Shown one piece after another: positions 1 through 8,327 of a DNA stretch of 64,000 bases (its first letter is position 1; each line of letters begins with the position of its first letter). The notes beneath the pieces were generated by a model. That model did not search any database and was not told the DNA's origin. It saw only the letters and a program-made list of their open reading frames with translations. Origin of the DNA: Thomasclavelia saccharogumia DSM 17460 (lineage in GTDB: Bacteria; Bacillota_I; Bacilli_A; Erysipelotrichales; Coprobacillaceae). The stretch is taken from assembly GCF_000686665.1 (NCBI RefSeq), contig NZ_JMLH01000006.1, positions 1 through 64,000 on the forward strand, read 5' to 3'. A program made the translations under genes and the position numbers.

Positions 1-148
1 CAGGTAATAAGCGATTACGAGTAAAATTTGAGATTGGATCATGGCAGAAGCACTGAATCCCTTCAAGAGTAAAATCGATAGATTGATTGAGAATCTTTTT
101 GATCTTTTTTGGTGAATAGTAGATGTTTGAATTTGAATGTTTCATCAT
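1..148 (-). CDS. IS4-like transposase, N-terminal part (runs off window)
   Basis: An open frame on the minus strand starts at ATG 148 (a second ATG follows directly) behind an AGGAGGT ribosome site at 155-161 and stays open for 49 codons to the window edge. The visible N-terminus reads like IS4-superfamily transposases: a short basic lead, then a segment ending NFTRNRLLP, resembling the usual FxRxRxLPF motif. The DDE catalytic core lies outside the window. Its start site is covered by an inverted repeat, annotated separately. Family assignment rests on the short motif alone; an unrelated gene with the same motif cannot be excluded. Confidence 0.6.
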   Translation of the reverse strand, partial: MMKHSNSNIYYSPKKIKKILNQSIDFTLEGIQCFCHDPISNFTRNRLLP

Positions 149-179
149 ATGTAATACCTCCTAAAAAATACATCTACTA
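117..179 (-). promoter_or_regulatory. Inverted repeat enclosing transposase ribosome site and start codon
   Basis: TAGTAGATGT (117-126) and ACATCTACTA (170-179) are perfect 10-bp complements. In the minus-strand mRNA they would pair around the AGGAGGT and the ATG, hiding the start site. Such hairpins are known in several IS elements as protection against read-through expression. Confidence 0.5.
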
Positions 180-184
180 AAAAG

Positions 185-220
185 GGCTAGTAATGAATAT
201 TTTGCTATTCATTACTAGCC
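185..220. repeat. 15-bp perfect inverted repeat upstream of transposase
   Basis: GGCTAGTAATGAATA (185-199), loop TTTTGC, and its exact complement (206-220). It lies in the transposase leader and may be an IS-end hairpin or a structure blocking read-in transcription. The IS boundary itself cannot be placed. Confidence 0.6.
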
Positions 221-253
221 ACACGATTCTCACTATTTGTCAATAGCTAAATA

Positions 254-290
254 AAAAAGTCTCTTTAAATTACATTAAAGAGCTTTTTCA
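254..290. terminator. Bidirectional terminator after asnA
   Basis: CTCTTTAA (261-268) pairs with TTAAAGAG (275-282), flanked by A-rich sequence on the left and a T tract on the right, so it can work on both strands. It ends the minus-strand asnA transcript. Confidence 0.65.
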
Positions 291-371
291 GTATTTTAAT
301 GCCTAACTTAATGACATTGGATCGATCACCAGTATTTTTAATTACTGTGATTCTTCCTTATTTTTATTCAA

Positions 372-1379
372 TTATAGTAAATGGATGTTATGTTTCTCAC
401 ATTCATCGATTACTTCTTGAGGCCAAATACTAGCTTGAACTTCACCGACATGAGCTTTTTTTAATAATAGCATACATAATCGTGATTGTCCGATTCCCCC
501 ACCAATAGTATATGGCAATTCTTTATTAAGAATCTGTTTATGATAAGGTAATTCTAAACGTTCTAGACAATTTTCAGCTTCTAATTGTTTTACTAAAGCA
601 TCTTCATCAACTCTGATTCCCATTGATGAAATTTCTAGAGCGCATTTAAGTGGTTCAAACCAAAATAAGATATCGCCATTTAAATCCCAATCGTCATAGT
701 CTGGTGCTCGACCATCATGTTTGATTCCACTTTTTAATTTCTTTCCAACTCCCATGACGAAGATGCAGCCATATTCTTTACACATTGCTGTTTCACGCTC
801 AGTTGGTGTTAGATTAGGATAACGATCTTCTAACTCTTGTGATGTAAAAAAATGAATTCTATCTGGTAAACGATTAACAGCATGAGGGTATTTATACCAA
901 ACTTCATGTTCCATGTGTTTAATTACTTTAAAAATCTTTAAAACATGACGTTTAAGAGTATTTTCGTTTCTTTCAGATTTAGAAATAATTTTTTCCCAAT
1001 CCCATTGATCAACATAGTATGAGTGCAGATTATCAACAGCTTCATCTTTTCTAATAGCATTCATGTTTGTATATAGACCTTCATGCATTTTAAAGCCATA
1101 TTTTTTAAGAGCCATCCGTTTCCATTTTGCTAATGAATGAACGACTTCGATTGTTTCATCAGGTATTTCTTTGATTTCAAATGAGACCGGATTTTCTACA
1201 CCATTTAAATTATCATTTAAACCACTATTTTTCTCAACAAATAATGGAGCTGATATTCTAGATAACTGTAAAGCTCTTCCGATTTCTTTTTGGAATGTAT
1301 CACGAATATATTTGATTGCTTCCTGAGTTTGACGTAAATCTAAAACAGGATCATAATTTTCAGGTATAATTAATTTCAT
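372..1379 (-). CDS. asnA: Aspartate--ammonia ligase AsnA
   Basis: Makes asparagine from aspartate, ammonia and ATP in the cytosol. The 335-residue product has the length and sequence of AsnA, a class II aminoacyl-tRNA-synthetase-like fold: N-terminal [14 protein letters not shown], the SAPLFV segment, central [13 protein letters not shown], and the C-terminal [14 protein letters not shown]. The ATG is preceded by AAAGGAGAG. It is monocistronic, divergent from proBA, and followed by a terminator at 254-290. The ammonia-dependent enzyme implies that this organism can make asparagine without glutamine. Confidence 0.95.
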   Translation of the reverse strand: MKLIIPENYDPVLDLRQTQEAIKYIRDTFQKEIGRALQLSRISAPLFVEKNSGLNDNLNGVENPVSFEIKEIPDETIEVVHSLAKWKRMALKKYGFKMHEGLYTNMNAIRKDEAVDNLHSYYVDQWDWEKIISKSERNENTLKRHVLKIFKVIKHMEHEVWYKYPHAVNRLPDRIHFFTSQELEDRYPNLTPTERETAMCKEYGCIFVMGVGKKLKSGIKHDGRAPDYDDWDLNGDILFWFEPLKCALEISSMGIRVDEDALVKQLEAENCLERLELPYHKQILNKELPYTIGGGIGQSRLCMLLLKKAHVGEVQASIWPQEVIDECEKHNIHLL

Positions 1380-1412
1380 TGTAGTAATAACTCTCCTTTA
1401 ATATTTTTCTAC

Positions 1413-1442
1413 ATTGTAACATGTATAAATACTTAGATACAA
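1413..1442 (-). promoter_or_regulatory. Predicted sigma-A promoter of asnA
   Basis: On the minus strand, TTGTAT (1442-1437), an 18-nt spacer and TACAAT (1418-1413) lie about 35 nt upstream of the asnA start. Confidence 0.45.
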
Positions 1443-1478
1443 TAAGAAAATAGAGTAATTTTGTAAACTTTTAAGGTG

Positions 1479-1505
1479 ATTTATAAACGTTAAAGGTTTA
1501 TAAAT
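1479..1505. promoter_or_regulatory. 10-bp inverted repeat between asnA and proB promoters
   Basis: ATTTATAAAC (1479-1488), 7-nt centre, GTTTATAAAT (1496-1505). It sits between the two divergent promoters, where an operator would be expected; no regulator is identified. Confidence 0.4.
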
Positions 1506-1599
1506 GAAATTTAGGAAATATTTTTTTAAATATTCAATTTATATTTATTGAAATTAACATTAATTAAATCCATTATATTATTTAGTAAGAAAATATTTG

Positions 1600-1628
1600 T
1601 TGTTAAGTAGTGATAAAACTTGTATAAT
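1600..1628 (+). promoter_or_regulatory. Sigma-A promoter of proBA
   Basis: TTGTTA (1600-1605), 17-nt spacer, TATAAT (1623-1628). It lies 28 nt upstream of the chosen proB ATG and argues against the longer upstream reading frame. Confidence 0.75.
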
Positions 1629-1656
1629 TAAGAAAATAATTGCAGGGGGAATTAGT

Positions 1657-2790
1657 ATGCGAGATTTGAGTAAAATAAAAAATTTGATTATTAAGATCGG
1701 GTCTTCGTCATTATGTGATGATCAGGGAAATATAAATAAAGAAAAAATTTTAAACTTAATTCAGCAAATAGCATATATTAAGCGTAAGGGGATCAAAATT
1801 ACACTAGTCAGCAGTGGAGCAATCAATGCTGGCGTTCATGTAATGAAACTCGATGAGCGGCCTCAGACAATTCCTAAAAAACAAGCCCTGGCAGCTATTG
1901 GTCAAGCCTCGTTAATGCAAATATATGAAGATCTGTTTAGTTTGTTTAATTTAAAGTGTGCGCAAATATTGTTAAATCATGATGATTTTGATGATCGAAA
2001 ACGGTTGATGAATTTCAATCATGCGATGCAGGCATTAATTGAGTATGATGTCGTGCCGATCATTAATGAAAATGATACTTTGGCAGTCGATGAGATCAAA
2101 GTTGGGGATAATGATACTTTGGCATCACTGATCGTACCAGCTGTAAGTGGTGATATGCTAGTGCTGGTTAGTGATATTGATGGTTTATATGATGATAATC
2201 CGCATATCAATAAGAAGGCTAAGTTGATTAGAAATGTTAATGGTATTACTAAAGAAATTGAAAATATGGCTAAAGATGCTTCGAGTAAAGTTGGAACAGG
2301 CGGGATGATCACTAAGATCAAAGCTGCTAAAATATGTAATGAATTTGGCTGTGATATGGCAATTGTTAATGGGGCTCAAGCAAATGTTTTAATAGATTTG
2401 ATTGAAGGTAAAGAAGTAGGAACATATTTTAATAGTGATGCTGGTAGAAAGTTAAACTCGCGACAGCACTGGATCATGTATCGAAGTATGCCCAAAGGGA
2501 GTATTATTGTTGATGATGGTGCTAAAATGGCATTGATCAATAAACATACTAGTTTATTACCTAAAGGAATCGTAGATGTGAAAGGAAATTTTTTAATTTC
2601 TCAAATCGTCGATATAAGAGATCTTAATGATGATTTTTTAGCACGAGGAATGGTTAATTATTCAAGTGATGAAATTAAGTTGATCAAAGGTTTAAATACA
2701 AGTGAAATCGAAAAAGTGTTACATTATAAAGACTATGATGAAGTTATTCATGCAAATAATCTGGTCTTAGTAGAAGGGGTGAAGAAATGA
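1657..2790 (+). CDS. proB: Glutamate 5-kinase ProB
   Basis: Catalyses the first step of proline synthesis, ATP-dependent phosphorylation of glutamate. The kinase domain shows IKIGSSSL near the N-terminus, LVSSGAINAG, IINENDTLAVDEIKVGDNDTLA, and GTGGMITKIKAA. A C-terminal PUA domain follows (about residues 275-377). An upstream in-frame codon at 1597 would lie on the promoter, so ATG 1657 behind AGGGGGA is chosen, giving 377 residues, normal for the family. It overlaps proA by 4 nt (ATGA), forming a translationally coupled pair. Confidence 0.95.
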   Translation: MRDLSKIKNLIIKIGSSSLCDDQGNINKEKILNLIQQIAYIKRKGIKITLVSSGAINAGVHVMKLDERPQTIPKKQALAAIGQASLMQIYEDLFSLFNLKCAQILLNHDDFDDRKRLMNFNHAMQALIEYDVVPIINENDTLAVDEIKVGDNDTLASLIVPAVSGDMLVLVSDIDGLYDDNPHINKKAKLIRNVNGITKEIENMAKDASSKVGTGGMITKIKAAKICNEFGCDMAIVNGAQANVLIDLIEGKEVGTYFNSDAGRKLNSRQHWIMYRSMPKGSIIVDDGAKMALINKHTSLLPKGIVDVKGNFLISQIVDIRDLNDDFLARGMVNYSSDEIKLIKGLNTSEIEKVLHYKDYDEVIHANNLVLVEGVKK

Positions 2791-4016
2791 TGATTGAAGA
2801 ACAATTAAAAGAGGCTAAATTAGCTTGTCGTAAAATGCAAAATATTGATAAATATACTAAGATGGATGCTTTAGATGCTATTAGTAAAGGACTATTAGAT
2901 AATATCGATTATATTTTAGGTGAAAATGCTAAAGATATTGCAAATGCCAAATATAATGGAATTAGCGATGCGATGGTTGATCGTTTATTGTTAACAGAAG
3001 AAAGAATCAAGTCGATGGCCAAAGATGTTGAAAAGATTGCAGATTTAAAAGACTGTATTGGTGAAGTAGTACGTGAAATCAAACGTCCGAACGGATTAGT
3101 TATTGATCAAGTACGTATTCCTATCGGGGTAGTTGCAACAATTTATGAATCACGACCTAATGTTACCGTTGATATTGCTTCAATCTGTATCAAAACTAAT
3201 AATGTCTGTGTTTTAAAAGGTGGGAAGGAAGCAATCTATTCAAATATCGCTTTAGTTAATGTTATTAATATGGCAATTAAAGATATTTTACCTGATAATG
3301 TTGTAACGTTAATTGAAAATACAGACCGTAGTATCGTTACAGAGATAATTACAGCTAATCAATATGTCGATGTTGTGATACCTCGCGGTGGGGCAGGTTT
3401 GATTCAGCATGTAGTAAATAATGCAACAGTACCAGTAATTGAAACTGGAGCAGGGATCTGTCATTTATATGTCGATAAAGATGCCGATTTGCAAATGGCT
3501 GTAAAAATTGCAGTCAATGCCAAAATTTCAAGACCTTCAGTTTGCAATGCGATTGAAACGATTTTAGTACATCAAGATATTGCTAATGCTTTTTTGACAA
3601 GCTTGAAACCAGAGTTTACAAAAATCAAGATTTATGGCAATCCTGAAGCATTAAAGTTTATTGATGGGGAGTTAGCAACATCTAAAAATTATGCTACTGA
3701 ATACGATGATTATATTTGTAATATTAAAGTGGTCAAAAATGTTGACGAGGCAATTGAACATATTTATAATTATTCGACTAAACATTCTGAAAGCATTGTC
3801 AGTGAAAATGAAAATACAGCTAAATATTTTATGGAATCTTTAGATTCAGCTTGTGTATATCATAATGCTTCAACGAGGTTTACTGATGGTGGCGAATTTG
3901 GTTTTGGGGCTGAAGTGGGTATAAGTACGCAAAAATTACATGCCCGAGGGCCAATTGGATTACAAGAGATGACATCAACAAAATATATGATCTATGGAAA
4001 AGGACAGATCCGATAA
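2787..4016 (+). CDS. proA: Gamma-glutamyl phosphate reductase ProA
   Basis: Reduces gamma-glutamyl phosphate to glutamate semialdehyde with NADPH, the second proline step. The 409-residue aldehyde-dehydrogenase fold shows GVVATIYESRPNVT, CVLKGGKEA, and the catalytic-cysteine region SRPSVCNAIETIL, then the C-terminal GFGAEVGISTQKLHARGP. The start overlaps the proB stop; either of two adjacent ATGs (2787 or 2790) may be used. A terminator follows at once, closing a two-gene operon. Confidence 0.95.
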   Translation: MMIEEQLKEAKLACRKMQNIDKYTKMDALDAISKGLLDNIDYILGENAKDIANAKYNGISDAMVDRLLLTEERIKSMAKDVEKIADLKDCIGEVVREIKRPNGLVIDQVRIPIGVVATIYESRPNVTVDIASICIKTNNVCVLKGGKEAIYSNIALVNVINMAIKDILPDNVVTLIENTDRSIVTEIITANQYVDVVIPRGGAGLIQHVVNNATVPVIETGAGICHLYVDKDADLQMAVKIAVNAKISRPSVCNAIETILVHQDIANAFLTSLKPEFTKIKIYGNPEALKFIDGELATSKNYATEYDDYICNIKVVKNVDEAIEHIYNYSTKHSESIVSENENTAKYFMESLDSACVYHNASTRFTDGGEFGFGAEVGISTQKLHARGPIGLQEMTSTKYMIYGKGQIR

Positions 4017-4024
4017 ATATAAAT

Positions 4025-4060
4025 AAAAGTGTCTAGTGTTTTTATACCTAGATATTTTTT
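4025..4060 (+). terminator. Terminator of proBA
   Basis: An A-rich stem containing TCTAG pairs with CTAGA and the T-rich 3' side (4052-4060); the base-paired T tract makes it partly symmetric. Confidence 0.55.
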
Positions 4061-4162
4061 ATGCAAATAAATAATTTAATTACCTGTTTTTTGTAAAATG
4101 TTTGTAAATTTATGTGATATTATAGAAAATTTATCTAAAATTAACGAATTATTTAAAAAATA

Positions 4163-4190
4163 TTGACGCAAATTAAGTTTATCATATAGA
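4163..4190 (+). promoter_or_regulatory. Predicted promoter of EEP-family gene
   Basis: TTGACG (4163-4168), 16-nt spacer, TATAGA (4185-4190). Confidence 0.5.
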
Positions 4191-4229
4191 TTAAGTATAG
4201 AAGATGATAATGTATGGCAGGTGAAAGAG

Positions 4230-5042
4230 ATGAAAAAAATATTGAAATTAATGATATGTATTGTCATTTTATTATTTGTTGTTGTAGGGCGTTTTTATTA
4301 TAGTGTTTATGCTAGTGAATATGATTGTGATCTATCTAATGATGATAGTTTAAATATAGATGATTTTGATAGTTTACGGATCGGTAGTTATAATATAAAA
4401 TCTTTGAATTATGGAAAAGAATCTTTAGAAGATTTTAATAATGATATTAGTGGACTTGATCTTGATGTTATTTGTTTACAGGAAGTTGATAAAAATGCTT
4501 ACCGTTCAGGTAATTATGATATGCTGGAAGAAATGGCAGAGGCTAATGGCTATGCATATTATCATTTTTATTCAACGATGTGGATCTTAGATGGTTATTA
4601 TGGTTTAGGCATCTTAAGTAAATACCCAATCATTGAAGTATCGGCGAAACTTTTACCAAATAGTTTATTGAAAGAACCACGAATATTAACTAAAACTACG
4701 ATTGCTTTTGGTAATAAAGAAATCGATATCTATAACACTCATTTAACATATGAAAATAATGATTATCGTATTTCACAAATGGATTTTGTTAAAGAAGAAG
4801 TTGATTTTGATGATTATGCAGTTTTAGCCGGTGATTTTAATTCTTTTGGGATGAATGGTGATTTTGAACTTGAAGGTATTAAAAGTATTAATGATGAAAA
4901 AGAATATATGACATTTCGTGATTTTGCTGCCCCAGATGATATCTTTTATTCTGATAAATTTACAGTAAATGATCAAGGGTTGATCATGTCATCTTTTTCA
5001 GATCATAATCTTTTGTATGCAGAATTAAAACTGGAAAATTAA
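4230..5042 (+). CDS. Secreted endonuclease/exonuclease/phosphatase-family protein
   Basis: A 270-residue protein with an N-terminal hydrophobic segment (about residues 4-22, KILKLMICIVILLFVVVG), so it is exported or membrane-anchored. The rest is an EEP (DNase I-like) fold with its metal and catalytic motifs in order: SYNIKS, LQEVD, GILSKYP, YNTHLT, LAGDFN, and the C-terminal SDHNLL. The family includes nucleases and phospholipid or inositol-phosphate phosphatases; the substrate cannot be told. ATG 4230 is preferred over GTG 4221 because the GTG falls within the AGGTG ribosome site. It is monocistronic. Confidence 0.8.
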   Translation: MKKILKLMICIVILLFVVVGRFYYSVYASEYDCDLSNDDSLNIDDFDSLRIGSYNIKSLNYGKESLEDFNNDISGLDLDVICLQEVDKNAYRSGNYDMLEEMAEANGYAYYHFYSTMWILDGYYGLGILSKYPIIEVSAKLLPNSLLKEPRILTKTTIAFGNKEIDIYNTHLTYENNDYRISQMDFVKEEVDFDDYAVLAGDFNSFGMNGDFELEGIKSINDEKEYMTFRDFAAPDDIFYSDKFTVNDQGLIMSSFSDHNLLYAELKLEN

Positions 5043-5053
5043 TTATCGGATTC

Positions 5054-5082
5054 TTGACAATATTTGTAAATATCACTACACT
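5054..5082 (+). promoter_or_regulatory. Predicted promoter of C_GCAxxG_C_C gene
   Basis: TTGACA (5054-5059), 17-nt spacer, TACACT (5077-5082). Confidence 0.55.
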
Positions 5083-5115
5083 ATAAATAGCAATAAGGAA
5101 GGTAAGGATCAAACT

Positions 5116-5535
5116 ATGAATATTGAAGAAAGAGTAAAAAAGGCTTATGATTTGCATCATATGGGTTATAATTGTGCTCAGGCGGTATTAGGAGCATATG
5201 TTGATTTGTTAAATATTGACATGGATCAAGCTATGAGCATCGCCTATGGTTTTGGGGGCGGTGTAGGAATGACTAGAGAAATCTGTGGAACTTTGACTGG
5301 TGGGGCGATGGCATTAGGTCTAAAATATGGTAAAGGTGAAGCTGATGTAAAGCAAAAGAAATTTGTTAATGAAAAGGTAGCTGCTTTATGTAAAGAATTT
5401 GAAGAATCACATGGTTCAGTTATTTGTGGTGAGTTATTGGGAATTAGAAAAACAGATAAAGAAGTTAATCGTGCTACATGTGATGATCTAATTGCTGAGG
5501 TTGTTAGATTATTGGAAAAATATTTAATTGATTAG
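5116..5535 (+). CDS. C_GCAxxG_C_C family (putative redox) protein
   Basis: A 139-residue cytosolic protein of the C_GCAxxG_C_C family, named for its cysteine/glycine signature. Visible here: NCAQAV near residue 21, GGGVGMTREICGTLTGGAMALG in the middle, then VICGELLG and a final Cys in RATCDDL. The conserved cysteines suggest a metal or redox centre, but the biochemical role of the family is not settled. It has its own promoter and is followed by a terminator at 5536. Confidence 0.85.
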   Translation: MNIEERVKKAYDLHHMGYNCAQAVLGAYVDLLNIDMDQAMSIAYGFGGGVGMTREICGTLTGGAMALGLKYGKGEADVKQKKFVNEKVAALCKEFEESHGSVICGELLGIRKTDKEVNRATCDDLIAEVVRLLEKYLID

Positions 5536-5565
5536 AAGATGTCGTTTGACATCTTTTATTTTTTT
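5536..5565 (+). terminator. Terminator
   Basis: AAGATGTC (5536-5543), loop GTTT, GACATCTT (5548-5555), then a T-rich tract; the stem begins just after the upstream stop codon. Confidence 0.8.
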
Positions 5566-5566
5566 A

Positions 5567-5595
5567 TTGACATTAGTTTGTGTACTAACTATAAT
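5567..5595 (+). promoter_or_regulatory. Sigma-A promoter of marR-ABC operon
   Basis: Consensus TTGACA (5567-5572), 17-nt spacer, consensus TATAAT (5590-5595). A perfect promoter like this normally needs repression, matching the operator array over it. Confidence 0.85.
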
Positions 5596-5627
5596 GATTA
5601 GTATACTAACCATTGGTTAGTATTAAC
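5573..5627 (+). promoter_or_regulatory. Candidate MarR operator array
   Basis: TTAGT/ACTAA half-sites are repeated over and after the promoter: TTAGT-N6-ACTAA at 5573-5588 inside the spacer, the palindrome TTAGTATACTAA at 5598-5609, the 17-bp palindrome ACTAACCATTGGTTAGT at 5605-5621, and a half-site at 5616-5627. The position fits autorepression by the MarR protein encoded directly downstream. Confidence 0.65.
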
Positions 5628-5646
5628 TGATGAAAGGAGGTAGAAA

Positions 5647-6099
5647 ATGGAAGAGACTAATTTTGATGATATAAAAGAATTGTTTGATAATTTTCAAAAT
5701 TTTCATAAAAATGTACATTATACAATGAAGGGAAAAACAGAACATTTTGATATTTCAATCGATCAAACGAAATTGCTTATGATGTTACAGAAACATCACA
5801 ATATTAATCAAAATGCTTTAGCAAAAAAGCTTAATGTCACTAAGGCTACTTTATCAGTTAGGTTGCAGCGTTTGGAAAAGTTGGGTTATCTTATTCGCGT
5901 TCAAGATGAACACGATAAGCGTAATTATGTCTTAAACATTACAAATACTGGGGAAGCTTTTATCGAACAAGCAACTAAAATTATGAAAGAAAAGATTATG
6001 ATTTTGTTTAAAGGAGTTTCAAAAGAACAGATTAATGTGATAAATGATGTCATAAAAATTATGAAAAAGAATATTGAAGAATGTAAAGGAGAGAAATGA
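5647..6099 (+). CDS. MarR-family transcriptional regulator
   Basis: A 150-residue winged-helix regulator. The recognition region reads NINQNALAKKLNVTKATLSVRLQRLEKLGYLIR, followed by the wing DEHDKRNYVLNIT with the conserved D-x-R-motif region, all typical of MarR. It follows AAAGGAGG and overlaps the exporter gene by 4 nt (ATGA). Location upstream of a two-gene ABC exporter and the operator array suggest a locally acting repressor released by a small molecule, probably a substrate of the pump. The inducer is unknown. Confidence 0.9.
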   Translation: MEETNFDDIKELFDNFQNFHKNVHYTMKGKTEHFDISIDQTKLLMMLQKHHNINQNALAKKLNVTKATLSVRLQRLEKLGYLIRVQDEHDKRNYVLNITNTGEAFIEQATKIMKEKIMILFKGVSKEQINVINDVIKIMKKNIEECKGEK

Positions 6100-8327
6100 T
6101 GCTAAAATTAAAAAATTATTTTAAAAAATTTTGGGCACCGATTTTGCTTTGTGTAGGTTTATTATTCTTGCAATCACAATCAGAATTAGCATTACCTGAT
6201 TATATGTCGGATATAGTATCGGTTGGTATTCAAGCAGGCGGTTTTGATAGTGCGGTTAGTGATGTTTTAAGTGAAGATACGTATAATCATTTACTAGTTT
6301 TGATTGATAAAGATGACCAGGATTTTTTTAAACAGTCCTATAAATTAGTGGATAGTAAGGATATTGATAAAGATACTTTAGATAAGTTTCCTAATGCTAA
6401 AGGTCAAAATATCTATACTTTAAAAGATCTTAATGATAAAAATATGGATGAATTAGAACAGGTTCTTGAAAAACCAATGTTATTAGTAACATCAATAGAT
6501 ACAATGGATCCAAGTTCTAAAGAATATCAAGAAAAATTTGGTAATTTACCTGAAGGGATGAGTCCTTACGATGCTCTGGCAATGATTCCAGATGATCAAA
6601 AAGCAGAAATGTTTAGTGAAATTGATAGTCAAATGGAAGCAATGGGAGAGTCTACACTAAAAATTGCTGCTGGTAATGGGGTAAAAGCTGAATATACAAA
6701 ACTTGGCTGTGATATTGATCAAGTTCAAAATGAGTATATTTTAATGGCCGGAGTTAAAATGTTAGGAATTGCTCTTGTGGGAACTGTCTGTGCCATTGCC
6801 TGTGGTTTTTTAGCTAGTAGAGTTGGATCAGGTGTAGCTAGATTATTACGTGGCGATGTTTTTAAAAAAGTTGAAAGTTTTTCTAATGAGGAATTCAATA
6901 AGTTTTCAACAGCTTCTTTGATTACGCGAACCACTAATGATATTACGCAGGTTCAGATGGTTGTAATCATGTTTATTAGAATCGTCTGCTTTGCACCGAT
7001 GATGGGAATAGGAGCATTGATCAAAGCATTTCAAAATACACCATCAATGACATGGATCATCGGATTAGTATTAGTTGTTATCTTTTTATTAATTGGAATT
7101 ACTTTTGTGATCGTAATGCCAAAATTTAAAATTGTTCAGTCATTGATCGATAAACTTAATTTAACGATGCGTGAAAATCTATCAGGAATGCTGGTTATTA
7201 GAGCCTTTGGAAATGAGGAACATAGTGAAAAAAGATTTGAAAAAGCCAATTCTGATTTAACAAAAGTTAATTTATTTGTCAATCGGACAATGGCTTCGAT
7301 GATGCCAATCATGATGTTTATATTTAATGTTGTTAGTTTGTTGATTGTTTATTACGGTGCTAAACAAATTGATTTAGGAAATATTGCGATTGGTCAGATG
7401 ATGGCATTTATGCAATATGCAATGCAGATCATTATGTCATTTTTAATGATTGCCATGATTGCAATCATGTTACCACGTGCTAGTGTCGCTGCTGATCGTG
7501 TTTATGAAGTATTATCAATGGAACCAAAGATCATAGATCCTCAGGAGCCAAAATCTTTTGATGATAGTAAACGGGGCTTAGTTGAATTTAAAAATGTTAC
7601 ATTTAAATATCCTGGAGCTCATGAAGCGGTCTTAGAAAATATTAGTTTTACAGCTAAACCAGGGCAAACAACTGCTTTTATTGGTTCAACTGGTTCAGGG
7701 AAAAGTACATTAATCAATTTGATTCCACGATTCTATGAGGTCAGTGAAGGAAAAATTGAAGTTGATGGTGTTGATATTAGGGATGTTAAACAGCATGATT
7801 TAAGAGAAAAGATTGGTCTAGTTCCGCAAAAAGGATTATTATTTTCGGGAACGATTAGATCTAATTTGACTTACGGAGCACCAGAGGCAACCGATGAACA
7901 GTTAGAAGAAGTTATTAAAATTGCTCAAGCTAAAGAGTTCATCGATCATAAAGAAGAGCGTCTAGATTCAGAAATTTCTCAAGGTGGTACAAATGTTTCT
8001 GGGGGACAAAAACAGCGTCTAGCAATTGCAAGAGCTATTGCTAAAAATCCTGAAATATTTATTTTCGATGATAGTTTCTCAGCTCTTGATTTTAAAACGG
8101 ATGCTAAATTACGCCGTGAATTAAATGAGATGATCAAGAAAACTAAAAATACTGTTTTAATCGTTGGTCAACGTATTGCTTCGATCATGTCAGCAGATCA
8201 AATCATCGTTTTAGATGAAGGAAAGATCGTTGGTAAAGGTAAACATAGTGAATTGATGGAAAATTGTAAAGTATATCAAGAAATAGCTTATTCACAATTA
8301 TCAAAGGAGGAATTAGGACATGAGTAG
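6096..8327 (+). CDS. ABC exporter half-transporter, degenerate-site subunit
   Basis: A 743-residue membrane permease fused to an ATPase. An unusual insert of about 170 residues, rich in D/E/K, lies between the first and second membrane segments (about residues 35-205) and probably faces outside. The ATPase domain has Walker A GSTGSGKST (near 530) and a canonical signature VSGGQ, but Walker B ends in FDD instead of DE and the H-loop His is Gln (VGQRI). Both substitutions mark the non-catalytic half of heterodimeric exporters of the LmrCD/BmrCD/TM287-288 type. It overlaps the partner gene by 8 nt. Substrate unknown; drugs or toxic metabolites are likely. Confidence 0.9.
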   Translation: MMLKLKNYFKKFWAPILLCVGLLFLQSQSELALPDYMSDIVSVGIQAGGFDSAVSDVLSEDTYNHLLVLIDKDDQDFFKQSYKLVDSKDIDKDTLDKFPNAKGQNIYTLKDLNDKNMDELEQVLEKPMLLVTSIDTMDPSSKEYQEKFGNLPEGMSPYDALAMIPDDQKAEMFSEIDSQMEAMGESTLKIAAGNGVKAEYTKLGCDIDQVQNEYILMAGVKMLGIALVGTVCAIACGFLASRVGSGVARLLRGDVFKKVESFSNEEFNKFSTASLITRTTNDITQVQMVVIMFIRIVCFAPMMGIGALIKAFQNTPSMTWIIGLVLVVIFLLIGITFVIVMPKFKIVQSLIDKLNLTMRENLSGMLVIRAFGNEEHSEKRFEKANSDLTKVNLFVNRTMASMMPIMMFIFNVVSLLIVYYGAKQIDLGNIAIGQMMAFMQYAMQIIMSFLMIAMIAIMLPRASVAADRVYEVLSMEPKIIDPQEPKSFDDSKRGLVEFKNVTFKYPGAHEAVLENISFTAKPGQTTAFIGSTGSGKSTLINLIPRFYEVSEGKIEVDGVDIRDVKQHDLREKIGLVPQKGLLFSGTIRSNLTYGAPEATDEQLEEVIKIAQAKEFIDHKEERLDSEISQGGTNVSGGQKQRLAIARAIAKNPEIFIFDDSFSALDFKTDAKLRRELNEMIKKTKNTVLIVGQRIASIMSADQIIVLDEGKIVGKGKHSELMENCKVYQEIAYSQLSKEELGHE

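Noticed and set aside
1380-1656. T-box or other riboswitch ahead of asnA or proB
   Set aside because: The leaders implied by the promoters are only about 30 nt, too short, and no T-box motif is seen.
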